DNA of 64,000 nt from Arcobacter defluvii (GCF_013201725.1 NZ_CP053835.1:868001-932000); one strand, 5' to 3'; numbered from the stretch's first letter, positions 44,377-53,975 are shown. The notes: generated by a model not told the origin, from the sequence alone. A program made the numbers and translations.

Positions 44377-44377
44377 T

Positions 44378-44617
44378 ATGGCAATTAAATTAAAAATCAA
44401 AAAAGGTGATACTGTAAAAATCATCGCTGGTGATGATAAAGGTAAAACTGGTGAAGTTTTAGCTGTATTACCAAAAGAAAGAAAAGTAATTGTAAAAGAT
44501 TGCAAAGTTGCTAAAAAAACAGTTAAACCTGATCAAGAAAAAAATCCAGAAGGTGGATTTGTAAACAAAGAAATGCCAATTGACATTTCAAATGTAGCAA
44601 AAGTAGAGGGTAACTAA
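44378..44617 (+). CDS. rplX: 50S ribosomal protein L24
   Basis: 79 residues, KOW-domain protein that nucleates 50S assembly. [27 protein letters not shown] (in pieces) is the KOW motif. The usual start is [11 protein letters not shown] at 44378, 1 bp after the rplN stop. An in-frame ATG at 44357 within rplN is rejected. The ribosome-binding site GGAGG lies in the end of rplN. Confidence 0.97.
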   Translation: MAIKLKIKKGDTVKIIAGDDKGKTGEVLAVLPKERKVIVKDCKVAKKTVKPDQEKNPEGGFVNKEMPIDISNVAKVEGN

Positions 44618-44618
44618 T

Positions 44619-45167
44619 ATGGCATCAAGATTATTTGAAAAATATAAATCAGAAATCAAACCAGCATTAGAAGCTGAATTTCCAAAAAACAAATGTTTAA
44701 CAGCTAAATTAGAAAAAGTTGTTATCTCTGTTGGTGCTGGTGAAGCAATGAAAGATTCTAAATTAATTCAAAATATTGAAGATACAATCTCTTTAATTGC
44801 TGGTCAAAGAGCAGTTAAAGTAATTGCTAAAAAATCAGTAGCTGGATTTAAAGTTAGAGAAGGTATGCCAGTTGGTGTTAAAGTTACTTTAAGAGGTGAA
44901 CAAATGTATCATTTCTTAGATAAATTATGTAACGTTGCATTACCAAGAGTAAAAGACTTTAGAGGTCTTAACAAAAATGGTTTTGATGGTAGAGGGAATT
45001 TCAATTTTGGTTTAGACGAGCAATTAATGTTCCCAGAAGTTGTATATGATAATATTATCAAAACACACGGTATGAATATTTCAATTTCTACAAGTTCTTC
45101 TAATGATGCTGAAGCATTCAGATTATTAGAATTAGTAGGAATTCCATTTACAAAAGGAAGAGCGTAA
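44619..45167 (+). CDS. rplE: 50S ribosomal protein L5
   Basis: 182 residues. L5 binds 5S rRNA in the central protuberance and touches P-site tRNA. The family blocks are visible: [15 protein letters not shown], the [26 protein letters not shown] segment (in pieces) and [20 protein letters not shown]-like sequence. It starts 1 bp after rplX and ends sharing a base with the rpsN ATG. Confidence 0.98.
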   Translation: MASRLFEKYKSEIKPALEAEFPKNKCLTAKLEKVVISVGAGEAMKDSKLIQNIEDTISLIAGQRAVKVIAKKSVAGFKVREGMPVGVKVTLRGEQMYHFLDKLCNVALPRVKDFRGLNKNGFDGRGNFNFGLDEQLMFPEVVYDNIIKTHGMNISISTSSSNDAEAFRLLELVGIPFTKGRA

Positions 45168-45352
45168 TGGCAAAAAAATCTATGATCGCTAAACAACAAA
45201 GAACACCTAAGTTTGCTGTAAGAGCATACACAAGATGTTCTGTTTGTGGAAGACCTCACTCTGTTTATAGAGATTTTGGTTTATGTAGAGTTTGTTTAAG
45301 AAAAATGGCTAACGAAGGTTTATTACCTGGTGTTAGAAAAGCTAGTTGGTAG
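45167..45352 (+). CDS. rpsN: 30S ribosomal protein S14, zinc-binding (C+) type
   Basis: 61 residues: the short zinc form of S14. Four cysteines, C24-x2-C27 (CSVCGRPH) and C40-x2-C43 (CRVC), hold one zinc ion. S14 helps assemble the 30S head. In zinc-poor cells some bacteria replace C+ forms with a C- copy; none is seen here. It is coupled to rplE by overlapping stop and start. Confidence 0.97.
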   Translation: MAKKSMIAKQQRTPKFAVRAYTRCSVCGRPHSVYRDFGLCRVCLRKMANEGLLPGVRKASW

Positions 45353-45364
45353 GAGAAAAAAGCT

Positions 45365-45763
45365 ATGATGAATGATATAATCGCAGATGCTTTAACTAGA
45401 ATTAGAAATGCTGCAATGAGAAAATTAGAAGTTGCAACATTATTACACTCAAATACAGTAGTAGGTGTTTTAAACGTTTTATTACAAAAAGAGTATATTA
45501 CTGGATTCAAAGTTATTGATGGACAAAACAACAAAAAAACAATTCAAGTTGAATTGAAATATGATGATAATGAGAAATCAGTAATTAATGAAATTACAAG
45601 AGTTTCTAAACCAGGAAGAAGAGTTTACAAAAACGCTTCTGAAATTAAAAACTTTAAAAATGGGTACGGTACTATTATCGTTTCAACTAACAAAGGTGTA
45701 ATTGCTAATGATGAAGCATATGCAGCTAATGTTGGTGGTGAAGTACTTTGTACTGTATGGTAG
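45365..45763 (+). CDS. rpsH: 30S ribosomal protein S8
   Basis: 132 residues. S8 binds the central domain of 16S rRNA and, in E. coli, represses the spc operon. N-terminus [19 protein letters not shown]-terminus [24 protein letters not shown] then GGEVLCTVW. Two adjacent ATGs (45365 and 45368) are possible; AGGAGAAAA upstream is compatible with either and I keep the first. Confidence 0.97.
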   Translation: MMNDIIADALTRIRNAAMRKLEVATLLHSNTVVGVLNVLLQKEYITGFKVIDGQNNKKTIQVELKYDDNEKSVINEITRVSKPGRRVYKNASEIKNFKNGYGTIIVSTNKGVIANDEAYAANVGGEVLCTVW

Positions 45764-45772
45764 GAGAGTGTA

Positions 45773-46309
45773 ATGTCAAGAATTGGTAAAAAACCTATCG
45801 CAATTCCTTCAGGAATTGAAGTTACAGTAAGTGGTACAGTAATTAGTGTAAAAAAAGGAAACAATGTTTCTACAGTTGAAACTCATGGAAGAGTTGGTAT
45901 TGAAATTGCTAACTCTCAAGTTGTATTAACTAGAAATGGTGAATCAAAAGAGTCTTCAGCATTTTGGGGAACTTATAGAGCTTTAACAGCTAATGCTATC
46001 AATGGTCTTAATGTAGGATTTACAAAATCTTTAGAAATCAATGGAGTTGGTTATAGAGCTGCTGTAAAAGGTAATGTATTAGAACTATTATTAGGTTATT
46101 CTCACCCAATTAACTATGAAATCCCAAAAGGATTAGAAGTTACTGTTGAAAAAAACATTATTAATGTAAAAGGTGCTGACAAACAACAAGTTGGTCAAGC
46201 TGCTGCAATTATTAGAGGCTTTAGAAAACCAGAACCGTATAAAGGTAAAGGTGTTAAATATACTGATGAGAAAATCATCAGAAAAGCCGGAAAAACTTCT
46301 AAGAAGTAA
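45773..46309 (+). CDS. rplF: 50S ribosomal protein L6
   Basis: 178 residues, two tandem similar domains near the sarcin-ricin loop and factor-binding site. Signatures: [18 protein letters not shown], and the C-terminal [31 protein letters not shown] (in pieces). A GGAGAG ribosome-binding site precedes ATG 45773; rplR follows in 9 bp. Confidence 0.98.
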   Translation: MSRIGKKPIAIPSGIEVTVSGTVISVKKGNNVSTVETHGRVGIEIANSQVVLTRNGESKESSAFWGTYRALTANAINGLNVGFTKSLEINGVGYRAAVKGNVLELLLGYSHPINYEIPKGLEVTVEKNIINVKGADKQQVGQAAAIIRGFRKPEPYKGKGVKYTDEKIIRKAGKTSKK

Positions 46310-46318
46310 GGTGTAACT

Positions 46319-46678
46319 ATGAGTAGAGAAAAAGATTTAGCTAAAAAAAATGCTTTAAGAATCAAAAGAAAAAAAAGAGTTAGAAGTTCAATCTTTGGTA
46401 CAGCTGAAAAGCCAAGAGTATCAATTTTTAAATCTAACAAATACGTTAGTGCACAAGCTATCAATGATGTTGAAGGTGTAACTTTAGCAGCAGTTAGCTC
46501 AAAAGCTATGGGTTTAAATGTGAATAAAGAAAATGCAATTAAAGTTGCAGCACAACTTGCTGAAAATTTAAAAGCAGCTGGAATCGAAGCAGTAGTTTAC
46601 GATAGAAATGGTTATCTTTATCATGGTGTTGTAGCAGCATTTGCTGACGCATTAAGAGAAAACGGTATCAAATTATAA
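46319..46678 (+). CDS. rplR: 50S ribosomal protein L18
   Basis: 119 residues. L18 carries 5S rRNA to the 50S with L5. An N-terminal basic tail (KNALRIKRKKRVRSSIFGTA) is followed by PRVSIFKSNKYVSAQAIND and the C-terminal YHGVVAAFADALRENGIKL. It sits 6 bp upstream of rpsE. Confidence 0.98.
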   Translation: MSREKDLAKKNALRIKRKKRVRSSIFGTAEKPRVSIFKSNKYVSAQAINDVEGVTLAAVSSKAMGLNVNKENAIKVAAQLAENLKAAGIEAVVYDRNGYLYHGVVAAFADALRENGIKL

Positions 46679-46684
46679 GGGTTA

Positions 46685-47128
46685 ATGATGGCAGTAAATA
46701 GAGAAGACTTTCAAGAAGCAATCGTTAAAATCGGAAGAGTAACAAAAGTTGTAAAGGGTGGTAGAAGATTCAGATTTACAGCTTTAGTTGTTGTTGGTGA
46801 TAAAAACGGTACAGTAGGATTTGGAACTGGTAAAGCTAAAGAGGTTCCTGATGCAATTAAAAAAGCATTAGATGATGCATTCAAAAGCTTAGTTACTGTT
46901 TCTATTAAAGGAACTACAATAGCACATGATATTGAACATAAATATAATGCAAGTAAAATATTATTAAAACCAGCATCTGAGGGTACTGGACTAATCGCTG
47001 GGGGAGCTGCAAGACCTGTTCTTGAGCTTTCAGGGGTTAAAGATATTATTGCTAAATCTTTAGGTTCAAATAATCCAAACAACCTTGTACAAGCTACTGT
47101 TGAAGCATTAGCTAAGATAAAAGGATAA
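46685..47128 (+). CDS. rpsE: 30S ribosomal protein S5
   Basis: 147 residues. S5 takes part in decoding accuracy and mRNA helicase activity. Seen are the [19 protein letters not shown] motif with its RNA-binding loop (residues of about 18-36), [17 protein letters not shown], and [21 protein letters not shown] (in pieces). The product is shorter at its N-terminus than E. coli S5 (166), usual for this phylum. rplO follows after 4 bp. rpmD (L30), present at this place in E. coli, is absent. Confidence 0.98.
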   Translation: MMAVNREDFQEAIVKIGRVTKVVKGGRRFRFTALVVVGDKNGTVGFGTGKAKEVPDAIKKALDDAFKSLVTVSIKGTTIAHDIEHKYNASKILLKPASEGTGLIAGGAARPVLELSGVKDIIAKSLGSNNPNNLVQATVEALAKIKG

Positions 47129-47132
47129 GAAT

Positions 47133-47531
47133 ATGGCATTAGAAAATTTACAACCAGCAGCTGGTAGTACAAAAAATGTAAAAAGAATTGGTAGAGGTCA
47201 AGGTAGTGGTACAGGTAAAACTGCTGGAAAAGGTAACAAAGGTCAAAAAGCAAGATCTGGTTACAAAATGAAAAGAGGATTTGAAGGTGGTCAACAACCA
47301 CTTTATAAAAGACTTCCAAAAGTTGGTTTCTTTTCAAGAGTAGTTAAACCTTATTCTATCAATGTTGATAAAGTATCTCAAATTGCAAAACTTGATGAAA
47401 TTACATTAGATTCTATTAAATCAGTGTATAAATTATCAAAATCAGTTGAAAAAGTTAAATTAATTGGTTCAACTGCAAAAGATTTAGTAGCTAAGATTAA
47501 AGACGAAAACGTTACAACTACTGGAAAATAG
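47133..47531 (+). CDS. rplO: 50S ribosomal protein L15
   Basis: 132 residues. L15 is a late assembly protein with a long Gly-rich extension. The N-terminal half, [44 protein letters not shown] in successive pieces, is the classic L15 basic Gly-rich arm. The globular C-terminus is short. secY starts 2 bp after the stop. Confidence 0.98.
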   Translation: MALENLQPAAGSTKNVKRIGRGQGSGTGKTAGKGNKGQKARSGYKMKRGFEGGQQPLYKRLPKVGFFSRVVKPYSINVDKVSQIAKLDEITLDSIKSVYKLSKSVEKVKLIGSTAKDLVAKIKDENVTTTGK

Positions 47532-47533
47532 CC

Positions 47534-48796
47534 ATGAGTAAAGATCTAATAAATAAGATTCTTATTACATTAGGCTTTATTTTCCTTTACAGGTTATTGG
47601 CATACGTGCCAGTACCTGGAGTTAATATAGACGTAGTTAAAGAATTTTTCGACTCAAATGCAAATAATGCATTAGGTCTTGTTAATATGTTTAGTGGTAA
47701 TGCAGTTGAAAGACTAAGTATTATTTCACTAGGAATTATGCCTTACATTACTGCTTCTATTATTATGGAACTTCTAGCAGCAACTTTCCCAGCACTTGGT
47801 AAAATGAAAAAAGAAAGAGATGGTATGCAAAAATATATGCAAATCATCAGATATACAACTATTGTTATTACATTAATACAATCAATTGGTGTTTCAGTTG
47901 GTCTTAATTCATTAACTGGTCAAAGTGGACAAGGTGCAATCTCAATTGATATGAATACATTTATTGCAGTTTCTGCAATTTCAATGTTAACTGGTACTAT
48001 GCTTTTAATGTGGATTGGTGAACAAATCACACAAAAAGGTATTGGGAATGGTATTTCATTGATTATTTTTGCAGGTATCGTTTCAGCAATTCCAAGTGCA
48101 ATTGGTGGAACTATTGAGTTAGTAAATAATGGTCAAATGAATTTCCTAACAGTTATTGGAATTTTAATTGTAATTCTTGCAACAGTAGGTGCAATTATAT
48201 ATGTTGAGTTAGGTGAGAGAAGAGTTCCTGTATCATATTCTAGAAAAGTTATGATGCAAAATCAGAAAAAAAGAGTTATGAATTATATTCCAATTAAAGT
48301 TAATTTAAGTGGAGTAATTCCAGCAATTTTTGCAAGTGCTATTTTAATGTTTCCTGCAACTGTGTTACAAGGAAGTCAAAATAAATATTTAGTTGCAATA
48401 GCTGATTATCTAAGTCCTAGTTCATATACTTTTAATTTATTTATGTTTTTATTTGTAGTTTTCTTTGCATTTTTTTATGCATCAATTACTTTTAATGCAA
48501 AAGATATTTCAGAAAATTTAAAAAAACAAGGTGGATTTATCCCAGGTGTTAGACCAGGAGCAAGTACAGCTGAATTTTTAAATGAAGTAGCAAGTAGATT
48601 GACTTTTTGGGGTGCAATTTATATGGGATTAATATCAACTTTACCTTGGCTTATTGTAAAAGCTATGGGGGTACCTTTCTATTTTGGAGGAGTTGCAGTA
48701 TTAATCGTTGTTCAGGTTGCAATTGATACAATGAGAAAAATCGAAGCTCAACAATATATGAATAAATATCAAACATTAAGTGCGGTTGGACTGTAA
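47534..48796 (+). CDS. secY: Protein translocase subunit SecY
   Basis: 420 residues, ten membrane segments; it forms the SecYEG channel for export and insertion. The plug and lateral-gate parts are recognisable: GVNIDVVKEFF, SGNAVERLSIISLGIMPYITASI (in pieces), the GIGNGISLIIFAGIV segment of TM4/5, the cytoplasmic loop ERRVPVSYSRKV, and KKQGGFIPGVRPG in the loop before TM9. Unlike E. coli, adk does not follow; map does, with a 1-bp gap. Confidence 0.98.
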   Translation: MSKDLINKILITLGFIFLYRLLAYVPVPGVNIDVVKEFFDSNANNALGLVNMFSGNAVERLSIISLGIMPYITASIIMELLAATFPALGKMKKERDGMQKYMQIIRYTTIVITLIQSIGVSVGLNSLTGQSGQGAISIDMNTFIAVSAISMLTGTMLLMWIGEQITQKGIGNGISLIIFAGIVSAIPSAIGGTIELVNNGQMNFLTVIGILIVILATVGAIIYVELGERRVPVSYSRKVMMQNQKKRVMNYIPIKVNLSGVIPAIFASAILMFPATVLQGSQNKYLVAIADYLSPSSYTFNLFMFLFVVFFAFFYASITFNAKDISENLKKQGGFIPGVRPGASTAEFLNEVASRLTFWGAIYMGLISTLPWLIVKAMGVPFYFGGVAVLIVVQVAIDTMRKIEAQQYMNKYQTLSAVGL

Positions 48797-48797
48797 A

Positions 48798-49562
48798 ATG
48801 GCAATTCCATTAAGAAAACCAAATGAAATAGAAAAACTTCGTGTTGCAAATATTGCAGTTGCAAAAACTTTAAATTTCTTAAGAGAAAATGTAAAAGCTG
48901 GTATGACTTTAAAAGAAGTTGATGCTATGGGGGAAAAGTTCATGAGAAATCTAGGAGCTAGACCCTCATTTAAAGGTTTATACGGTTTCCCAAATGCAAT
49001 TTGTACTTCGTTAAATGAAGTTATAATACACGGAATTCCTAGTGATGTTATTCTTAAAGAAGGTGATATTCTTGGTCTTGACATTGGTACTGAAATTGAG
49101 GGATGGTATGGTGATTCCGCAATAACAATGCCAATAGGAAAAATTTCAAAAGAAGATGAAGATTTGATTGCTTGTGCAAAAGATTCTTTGTATTATGCTA
49201 TCGAACAAGTGCAAGAAGGTCTTAGATTTAAAGAGTTATCTAAATTAATCGAAGATTTTATTGTTGCAAGAGGTTATCAACCGCTTGTGAGATTTTGTGG
49301 GCATGGAATTGGTAAAAGACCACATGAAGAACCAGAGATTCCTAATTATTTAGAAAATGGAAATACAAAATCTGGACCAAAGATCAAAAATGGAATGGTA
49401 TTTTGTATAGAACCAATGATTTGTTGTAAAGATAGAAATCCTGTTATTCTAAAAAATGGTTGGGATGTTGTCTCAGCTGATGGATTAAGAGGTAGTCATT
49501 ATGAACATACAGTTGCTGTTATTAATGGTAAAGCAGTTATTTTAAGTAATTCGGAAGATTAA
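48798..49562 (+). CDS. map: Methionine aminopeptidase, type I
   Basis: Removes the initiator Met from nascent chains. 254 residues from ATG 48798, the start matching family N-termini (IPLRKPNEIEKLRVAN). Metal ligands are present: IIHGIPSD (His), LDIGTEIEGWYGDSA (two Asp), GHGIGKRPHEEPEIPNY (His) and C-terminal FCIEPM and YEHTVAV (Glu residues). An in-frame start at 48780, inside secY, is rejected. map sits 1 bp after secY and 9 bp before infA. Confidence 0.97.
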   Translation: MAIPLRKPNEIEKLRVANIAVAKTLNFLRENVKAGMTLKEVDAMGEKFMRNLGARPSFKGLYGFPNAICTSLNEVIIHGIPSDVILKEGDILGLDIGTEIEGWYGDSAITMPIGKISKEDEDLIACAKDSLYYAIEQVQEGLRFKELSKLIEDFIVARGYQPLVRFCGHGIGKRPHEEPEIPNYLENGNTKSGPKIKNGMVFCIEPMICCKDRNPVILKNGWDVVSADGLRGSHYEHTVAVINGKAVILSNSED

Positions 49563-49571
49563 GGGGAAAAT

Positions 49572-49790
49572 GTGGCAAAAGATGATGTAATTGTAATTGA
49601 TGGTAAAGTAATTGAAGCTCTACCAAATGCTATGTTTAGAGTTGAATTAGATAATGGACATGTAGTTTTATGTCATATCTCAGGAAAAATGAGAATGCAC
49701 TATATCAAAATATTACCTAATGATACTGTAAAAGTAGAAATCACACCTTATTCACTAGATAAAGGTAGAATCACTCATAGATATAAATAA
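49572..49790 (+). CDS. infA: Translation initiation factor IF-1
   Basis: 72 residues, a single OB (S1-like) domain that blocks the 30S A-site during initiation. [29 protein letters not shown] (in pieces) and [22 protein letters not shown] are conserved. The start is GTG 49572 after AAGGGGAAAA. An overlapping out-of-frame ATG at 49570 (ATGTGG) gives no product. It is the last gene of the operon here: no rpmJ-rpsM-rpsK-rpsD-rpoA-rplQ follows. Confidence 0.97.
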   Translation: MAKDDVIVIDGKVIEALPNAMFRVELDNGHVVLCHISGKMRMHYIKILPNDTVKVEITPYSLDKGRITHRYK

Positions 49791-49807
49791 ATATCTATAA
49801 CAATATT

Positions 49808-49832
49808 AAATAAGGAAAGATTTTCCTTATTT
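49808..49832 (+). terminator. Terminator of the S10-spc operon
   Basis: Perfect 11-bp stem, AAATAAGGAAA (49808-49818) with TTTCCTTATTT (49822-49832), loop GAT. It sits 17 bp after the infA stop. Confidence 0.75.
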
Positions 49833-49956
49833 ATGTCTAATATAAAATTCTTATTAAAATTTATTTTAAATACAAAAAACTATGAAGCCAAAATAAATAA
49901 TACTTCGCACACTTTAAAAAAGTTATATTATTATGTTAGCTCCATAACTTTTCATA
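49833..49956. terminator. Intergenic stretch with minus-strand terminator candidate
   Basis: An inverted repeat, AAAAGTTAT (49918-49926) with ATAACTTTT (49944-49952), 17-nt loop. On the minus strand the stem is followed by a T run, so it may end the small HTH gene 5 bp upstream. Nothing else is recognised here. Confidence 0.5.
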
Positions 49957-50169
49957 CTAAACTATTCTATTCTTTGTAATGTCAATCTCTTTTTCAATAA
50001 TTTCTTTTTGTTCCATCAATAATTCTAAATGCTTTTTTAGAATTTCTCTATTTTTATAAGATTCCATAATAAATTCAAATAATTTTGGTCTATTTCTTTT
50101 CCAATTGTGTAAAGTTGTCTTATTTACTTCTAAATCAAATTCTAGTTTTCTTAAACTAGGCATACTCAT
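49957..50169 (-). CDS. Small helix-turn-helix DNA-binding protein
   Basis: 70 residues from ATG 50169, preceded by AGGAATAAAA; the longer reading from 50226 adds a hydrophobic stretch encoded by the promoter region and is rejected. The N-terminal part (LRKLEFDLEVNKTTLHNWKR) is a short HTH with the TTLHNW recognition helix, followed by a charged helix (REILKKHLELLMEQKEIIEKE), probably for dimerisation. It resembles small phage-repressor or mobile-element type regulators. Two copies of TATTGGAACAAA flank its -10 (50232-50237), suggesting autoregulation. The divergent neighbour is a UDG gene. Family not recognised. Confidence 0.7.
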   Translation of the reverse strand: MSMPSLRKLEFDLEVNKTTLHNWKRNRPKLFEFIMESYKNREILKKHLELLMEQKEIIEKEIDITKNRIV

Positions 50170-50208
50170 TTTTATTCCTATTATTAAAACATTTATTATT
50201 TTATAAAA

Positions 50209-50296
50209 TATTGGAACAAAAGTCAAGTAAAATTATATTTTTGTTTTATATATTGGAACAAATAATTGTTCAAGAAGTTTTTTTGTACAATTCCAT
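50209..50296. promoter_or_regulatory. Divergent promoter region with repeated TATTGGAACAAA motif
   Basis: TATTGGAACAAA occurs at 50209-50220 and 50251-50262, 42 bp (about four helical turns) apart. A half-inverted TTGTTCAA is at 50266-50273 and a diverged TTGTACAATTCCA at about 50283-50295. A minus-strand TATAAT (50232-50237) lies between the two exact copies. Confidence 0.6.
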
Positions 50297-50965
50297 ATGA
50301 CAAAATTAGTTAAAAATCAATTATTAAAGTATTTATACAATTTAAAATCATTTGGCTTTGAGTATCACGAACCTTTAGATTTTTTTTCAACAGAATTAAA
50401 AAATATTAAATTGCCCAATAATTTAATAGAATTAAAAAATAGTGTTGATCACTGTTATTTATGTGAACTTTCAAAATGTCGTAAAAATGTTCTTTTTGGT
50501 TATGGTAATTTTAATTCAAAAGTTATGTTCATAAGTGATGAACCAACTAAAACAGAAGATGAGTTAGCTTCTTATTATGTTGGAAAAACTGGTGAACTTT
50601 TGGCTAAAATGATAGAAAATGTATTAAATATTAAAAAAGAAGAGATTTACATAACAACTTTGGTAAAATGCAAAAGTTTAAATGGTGCTACAAACTCTAA
50701 TATGGATGTTTGTAATGATTATTTGTTAAAACAAATAGAGCTTATTAAACCTAAATTAATAGTGGCTTTAGGTGAAAAAACATACACTTATTTGTTCAAA
50801 AATAGTGATAATTTTTCACAAATAAGAGGTAAAGAGCTTAGTTTTAATGGAATTAGTTTACTTCCAACATTTTCACCAACTTTTTTGTTGAGAAATCCAT
50901 CTTTTAAAAAAGATGCATACTATGATATGTTAAAAATAAAAAATTTTATGGAGGCTTTAAATTGA
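50297..50965 (+). CDS. Uracil-DNA glycosylase family 4-like protein with altered active-site motifs
   Basis: 222 residues. The four Fe-S cysteines of family 4 UDGs are present: C53-x2-C56, C125 (LVKCK) and C139, and the fold pattern LIVALGEKTYTYLF is clear. However, motif 1, usually GExPG, reads SDEPT (residues 80-84), and motif 3, usually HPxxLLR, reads SPTFLLR (His to Ser near 193). The catalytic set is therefore altered, and true uracil excision is uncertain. Alternatives are a changed substrate or a structural role. The stop overlaps the lipoprotein start (TTGA), implying coupling. Start ATG 50297 has no strong Shine-Dalgarno sequence. Confidence 0.8.
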   Translation: MTKLVKNQLLKYLYNLKSFGFEYHEPLDFFSTELKNIKLPNNLIELKNSVDHCYLCELSKCRKNVLFGYGNFNSKVMFISDEPTKTEDELASYYVGKTGELLAKMIENVLNIKKEEIYITTLVKCKSLNGATNSNMDVCNDYLLKQIELIKPKLIVALGEKTYTYLFKNSDNFSQIRGKELSFNGISLLPTFSPTFLLRNPSFKKDAYYDMLKIKNFMEALN

Positions 50966-52143
50966 AACAAATATTAGCATTAATTTTATTTGTATTCGTT
51001 TTCTTTGGGTGTACACAAAAACAAGTTGTAGAGTTGAAATTACCAAATAAAAACAAAATAGAAAAACAAGTTCAAAAAGAAAAAAAAGTTGAAGAAGATT
51101 CAGTTACAATCGTGGAAGAATTTACTCCTATTGATATAAAAGAAAGTGATATTAAAGAAGAAACTATTCCAAATGGCAGTATGAATACAATAGATGAAGA
51201 AAATATAAATATTCAAATTGATGAAACAAAAGCAAAAATCAAAATTGCATTTATTTATCCCTCATCTTTAGTTTCAAAATATGCAAAAAATTCTATGAAC
51301 ACTATTTCAGGTTATTTATCTTATAAAAAAGCTGATTATAATTTAGTAGTAATAGATTGTGAAAATGAAAGTTACGATAAAATCAGTTCTGCCTTCTCAA
51401 AAATTGAAGAAGAAGGCATTACTAAGGTTATCGCATTATTTACTCCTAATGCAATAAATACTCTAAACAAAGTTGTTTCAAATGATTTAAAAGTGTATCT
51501 TCCTTTAATTGAAAAAAAAGATTCTTTAGAAAATAATGATAATTTAATTTTTGGTTCTATTTCGTATGATGAGCAACTTAAAAAATTAAGTTATTATTCA
51601 ACTGGAAATAATGCGATGTTTTATCAAGACACATATTTAGGTTCTAAACTAAAAAGAAGTTACGATAATGTTGTTACTAATACAACAGTTAGAAAAGAGA
51701 TAAAAAAAAATGAAACAAATTTTAAAAATATAGTAAATGATTATAGGTTAAAAAATTCATCACTTTTTTTAAATACTGACTTAGTAAAAACATCTTTAAT
51801 TTTATCTCAATTAAGAGCTTATGATGTTTATCCTAAGATTATTTTTTCAACTCAATTAAATTATGATCCTATGCTTATGATATTAACACAAGATAAAGAT
51901 AGAGAAAAGCTTGTAATTGCAAATTCAATTGATAGTGTTGATGCAAAACTTAAAGATGAAATAACAACTTTTGGAGGAAATATAACTTATGAATGGGTTG
52001 ACTATTCAACTTTAGTTGGAATTAATTATTTGTATAATGATGGTAATTCATCTTCAATCCCAACACAAATAGTAGACAATGAAGTTATTTACACTCCTAG
52101 ATTGTTTAAAAGTACTGAAGTAGGCTTTTTAGAAATTAAGTAA
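50962..52143 (+). CDS. Periplasmic-binding-fold lipoprotein, LpoA/LppC-like (putative)
   Basis: 393 residues. A lipoprotein signal (QILALILFVFVFFGC, lipobox FGC with Cys near 18) is followed by a long Lys/Glu-rich linker to about residue 90. Then comes an alpha/beta domain with repeated periplasmic-binding-type strands (IKIAFIYPSSLVSKYAKNSMNTISG, VIALFTPNAINTL). The layout resembles the C-terminal domain of LpoA, which activates PBP1A in E. coli, or other type 1 binding-protein lipoproteins. The function is inferred. Start TTG 50962 after GGAGG (50950-50954), overlapping the UDG stop by 4 bp. Confidence 0.65.
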   Translation: MKQILALILFVFVFFGCTQKQVVELKLPNKNKIEKQVQKEKKVEEDSVTIVEEFTPIDIKESDIKEETIPNGSMNTIDEENINIQIDETKAKIKIAFIYPSSLVSKYAKNSMNTISGYLSYKKADYNLVVIDCENESYDKISSAFSKIEEEGITKVIALFTPNAINTLNKVVSNDLKVYLPLIEKKDSLENNDNLIFGSISYDEQLKKLSYYSTGNNAMFYQDTYLGSKLKRSYDNVVTNTTVRKEIKKNETNFKNIVNDYRLKNSSLFLNTDLVKTSLILSQLRAYDVYPKIIFSTQLNYDPMLMILTQDKDREKLVIANSIDSVDAKLKDEITTFGGNITYEWVDYSTLVGINYLYNDGNSSSIPTQIVDNEVIYTPRLFKSTEVGFLEIK

Positions 52144-52186
52144 AAATTAGATAAAATCGCGAATATTTATAGAAATGGAGTTAGAC

Positions 52187-53956
52187 TTGAGAACACATTA
52201 TTGTACAGATGTAACTGAAAATATTATAGGTGAAACTGTAACTGTTGCTGGTTGGGTAAACAGTAGACGTGACCATGGTGGAATTATATTTATTGATTTA
52301 AGAGATAAAAGTGGATTAGTTCAACTTGTAGCAGACCCACAAGATTGTAAAGATGCTTTGGCTGTTGCTGAAAATGTAAGAGATGAATATGTATTAATTG
52401 CAACAGGAAAAGTAAGAGCAAGAGGTGAGGGATTAGAAAATCCAAATTTAGTTACTGGAAAAATTGAAATCATTTTAGAAAAGTTAGTAATTGAAAATAA
52501 ATCAAAACCTATGCCATTTGATATTAATGATGAAAAAGTAAATGATGAGATCAAATTAAGAAATAGATTTTTAGAATTAAGAAGTAGAAAATCATTTGAA
52601 ATTTTCCAATTAAGATCTAAAGCAACTATTCAAGTAAGAAATACACTTGATGAATTAGGATTCTTAGATGTTGAAACACCAATTCTTACTAAATCGACTC
52701 CAGAAGGTGCAAGAGATTATTTAGTTCCTTCACGAGTTCATCCAGGTGAATTTTATGCACTTCCTCAATCTCCACAATTATTTAAACAATTATTAATGGT
52801 TGCAGGTTTTGATAAATATTTTCAAATTGCAAAGTGTTTTAGAGATGAAGATTTAAGAGCTGATAGACAACCTGAATTTACTCAAATTGACGTAGAAATG
52901 TCTTTTTGTACACAAGAAGATGTTATCGCAGTTGCTGAAAGATTAATTTACGATGTATTCACAAAATGTGGTAAAAATGTTCCTTCAACTTTTAGAAGAA
53001 TGAAATATTCTGAAGCTATGGAAAAATATGGTTCTGATAAACCTGATTTAAGAATTGATATGCCACTTGTTGATGTTATTGATATTTTTGCAAACTCAAC
53101 AAATGAAATTTTTGCTGATATTGCAAAAGATAAAAAGAATAATAGAATCAAAGCTTTAAAATGTAAAAACGGAGATAATATTTTCTCTAAAAGACAAATG
53201 AAAGGTTTTGAAGATTATGTTAGAAAATTTGGAGCTAAAGGTTTAGGTTACTTCCAAATGAAAGAAGATGGATTAAAAGGTCCATTAACTAAATTCTTTA
53301 GTGATGCTGATTTAGAAGAAATTGTAAAAGTAACTGAACTTGAAGTTGGTGATGTTGTATTCTTTGGAGCTGGAGCTAAAAAAGTAGTTTGGGATTATAT
53401 GGGAAGATTTAGATTATTCCTAGCTCAAGAGATGAATATAGTTCCTGAAGATGCTTATGAATTTTTATGGGTTGTAGATTTCCCAATGTTTGAAGTTGAA
53501 GATGGAAGAACAAAAGCTTTACACCATCCATTTACAATGCCAAATGTTGAAAAATATGATTTAGATAATATCGAAGATTTAGAAGAAATTGAATCAATTG
53601 CTTATGATATTGTTTTAAATGGAACAGAACTTGGTGGAGGAAGTATAAGAATCCACAAAGAAGAAATTCAATCAAAAGTATTCAAATTAATGGGAATTAG
53701 TGATGAAGAAGCTAAAGATAAATTTGGATTCTTACTTGATGCTTTAGCTTATGGTGCACCAAGCCATGGTGGATTTGCAATGGGTCTTGATAGAATGATT
53801 ATGCTTTTAGCTGGAACTGATTCAATCAGAGATGTAATTGCATTCCCTAAAACTCAAAAAGCTCAATGTTTATTAACTCAAGCTCCATCAACTGTTGATG
53901 AAGAACAATTGAAAGAACTAAATATTAGATTAAGAAAAACAGTAGCTGATATTTAA
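52187..53956 (+). CDS. aspS: Aspartyl-tRNA synthetase
   Basis: 589 residues from TTG 52187, bacterial-type class II enzyme. Seen are the N-terminal OB fold with [18 protein letters not shown], motif 2 ([18 protein letters not shown]), the bacterial GAD insertion, and motif 3 ([14 protein letters not shown]). An ATG at 52175 would add four residues (MELD), but it overlaps the GGAG ribosome-binding site (52177-52180), which is 6 bp before the TTG, and family members start MRxHYC. In relatives without AsnRS the enzyme also charges tRNA(Asn) for GatCAB; this cannot be decided here. Confidence 0.96.
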   Translation: MRTHYCTDVTENIIGETVTVAGWVNSRRDHGGIIFIDLRDKSGLVQLVADPQDCKDALAVAENVRDEYVLIATGKVRARGEGLENPNLVTGKIEIILEKLVIENKSKPMPFDINDEKVNDEIKLRNRFLELRSRKSFEIFQLRSKATIQVRNTLDELGFLDVETPILTKSTPEGARDYLVPSRVHPGEFYALPQSPQLFKQLLMVAGFDKYFQIAKCFRDEDLRADRQPEFTQIDVEMSFCTQEDVIAVAERLIYDVFTKCGKNVPSTFRRMKYSEAMEKYGSDKPDLRIDMPLVDVIDIFANSTNEIFADIAKDKKNNRIKALKCKNGDNIFSKRQMKGFEDYVRKFGAKGLGYFQMKEDGLKGPLTKFFSDADLEEIVKVTELEVGDVVFFGAGAKKVVWDYMGRFRLFLAQEMNIVPEDAYEFLWVVDFPMFEVEDGRTKALHHPFTMPNVEKYDLDNIEDLEEIESIAYDIVLNGTELGGGSIRIHKEEIQSKVFKLMGISDEEAKDKFGFLLDALAYGAPSHGGFAMGLDRMIMLLAGTDSIRDVIAFPKTQKAQCLLTQAPSTVDEEQLKELNIRLRKTVADI

Positions 53957-53975
53957 TTTTTTTGGAAAGAAGAGT

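Noticed and set aside
46711-47337. Minus-strand ORF of 208 codons across rpsE/rplO
   Set aside because: Reverse shadow of two clear ribosomal protein genes.
49570-49790. ATG at 49570 as the start of infA
   Set aside because: It is out of frame; the IF-1 frame begins with GTG at 49572.
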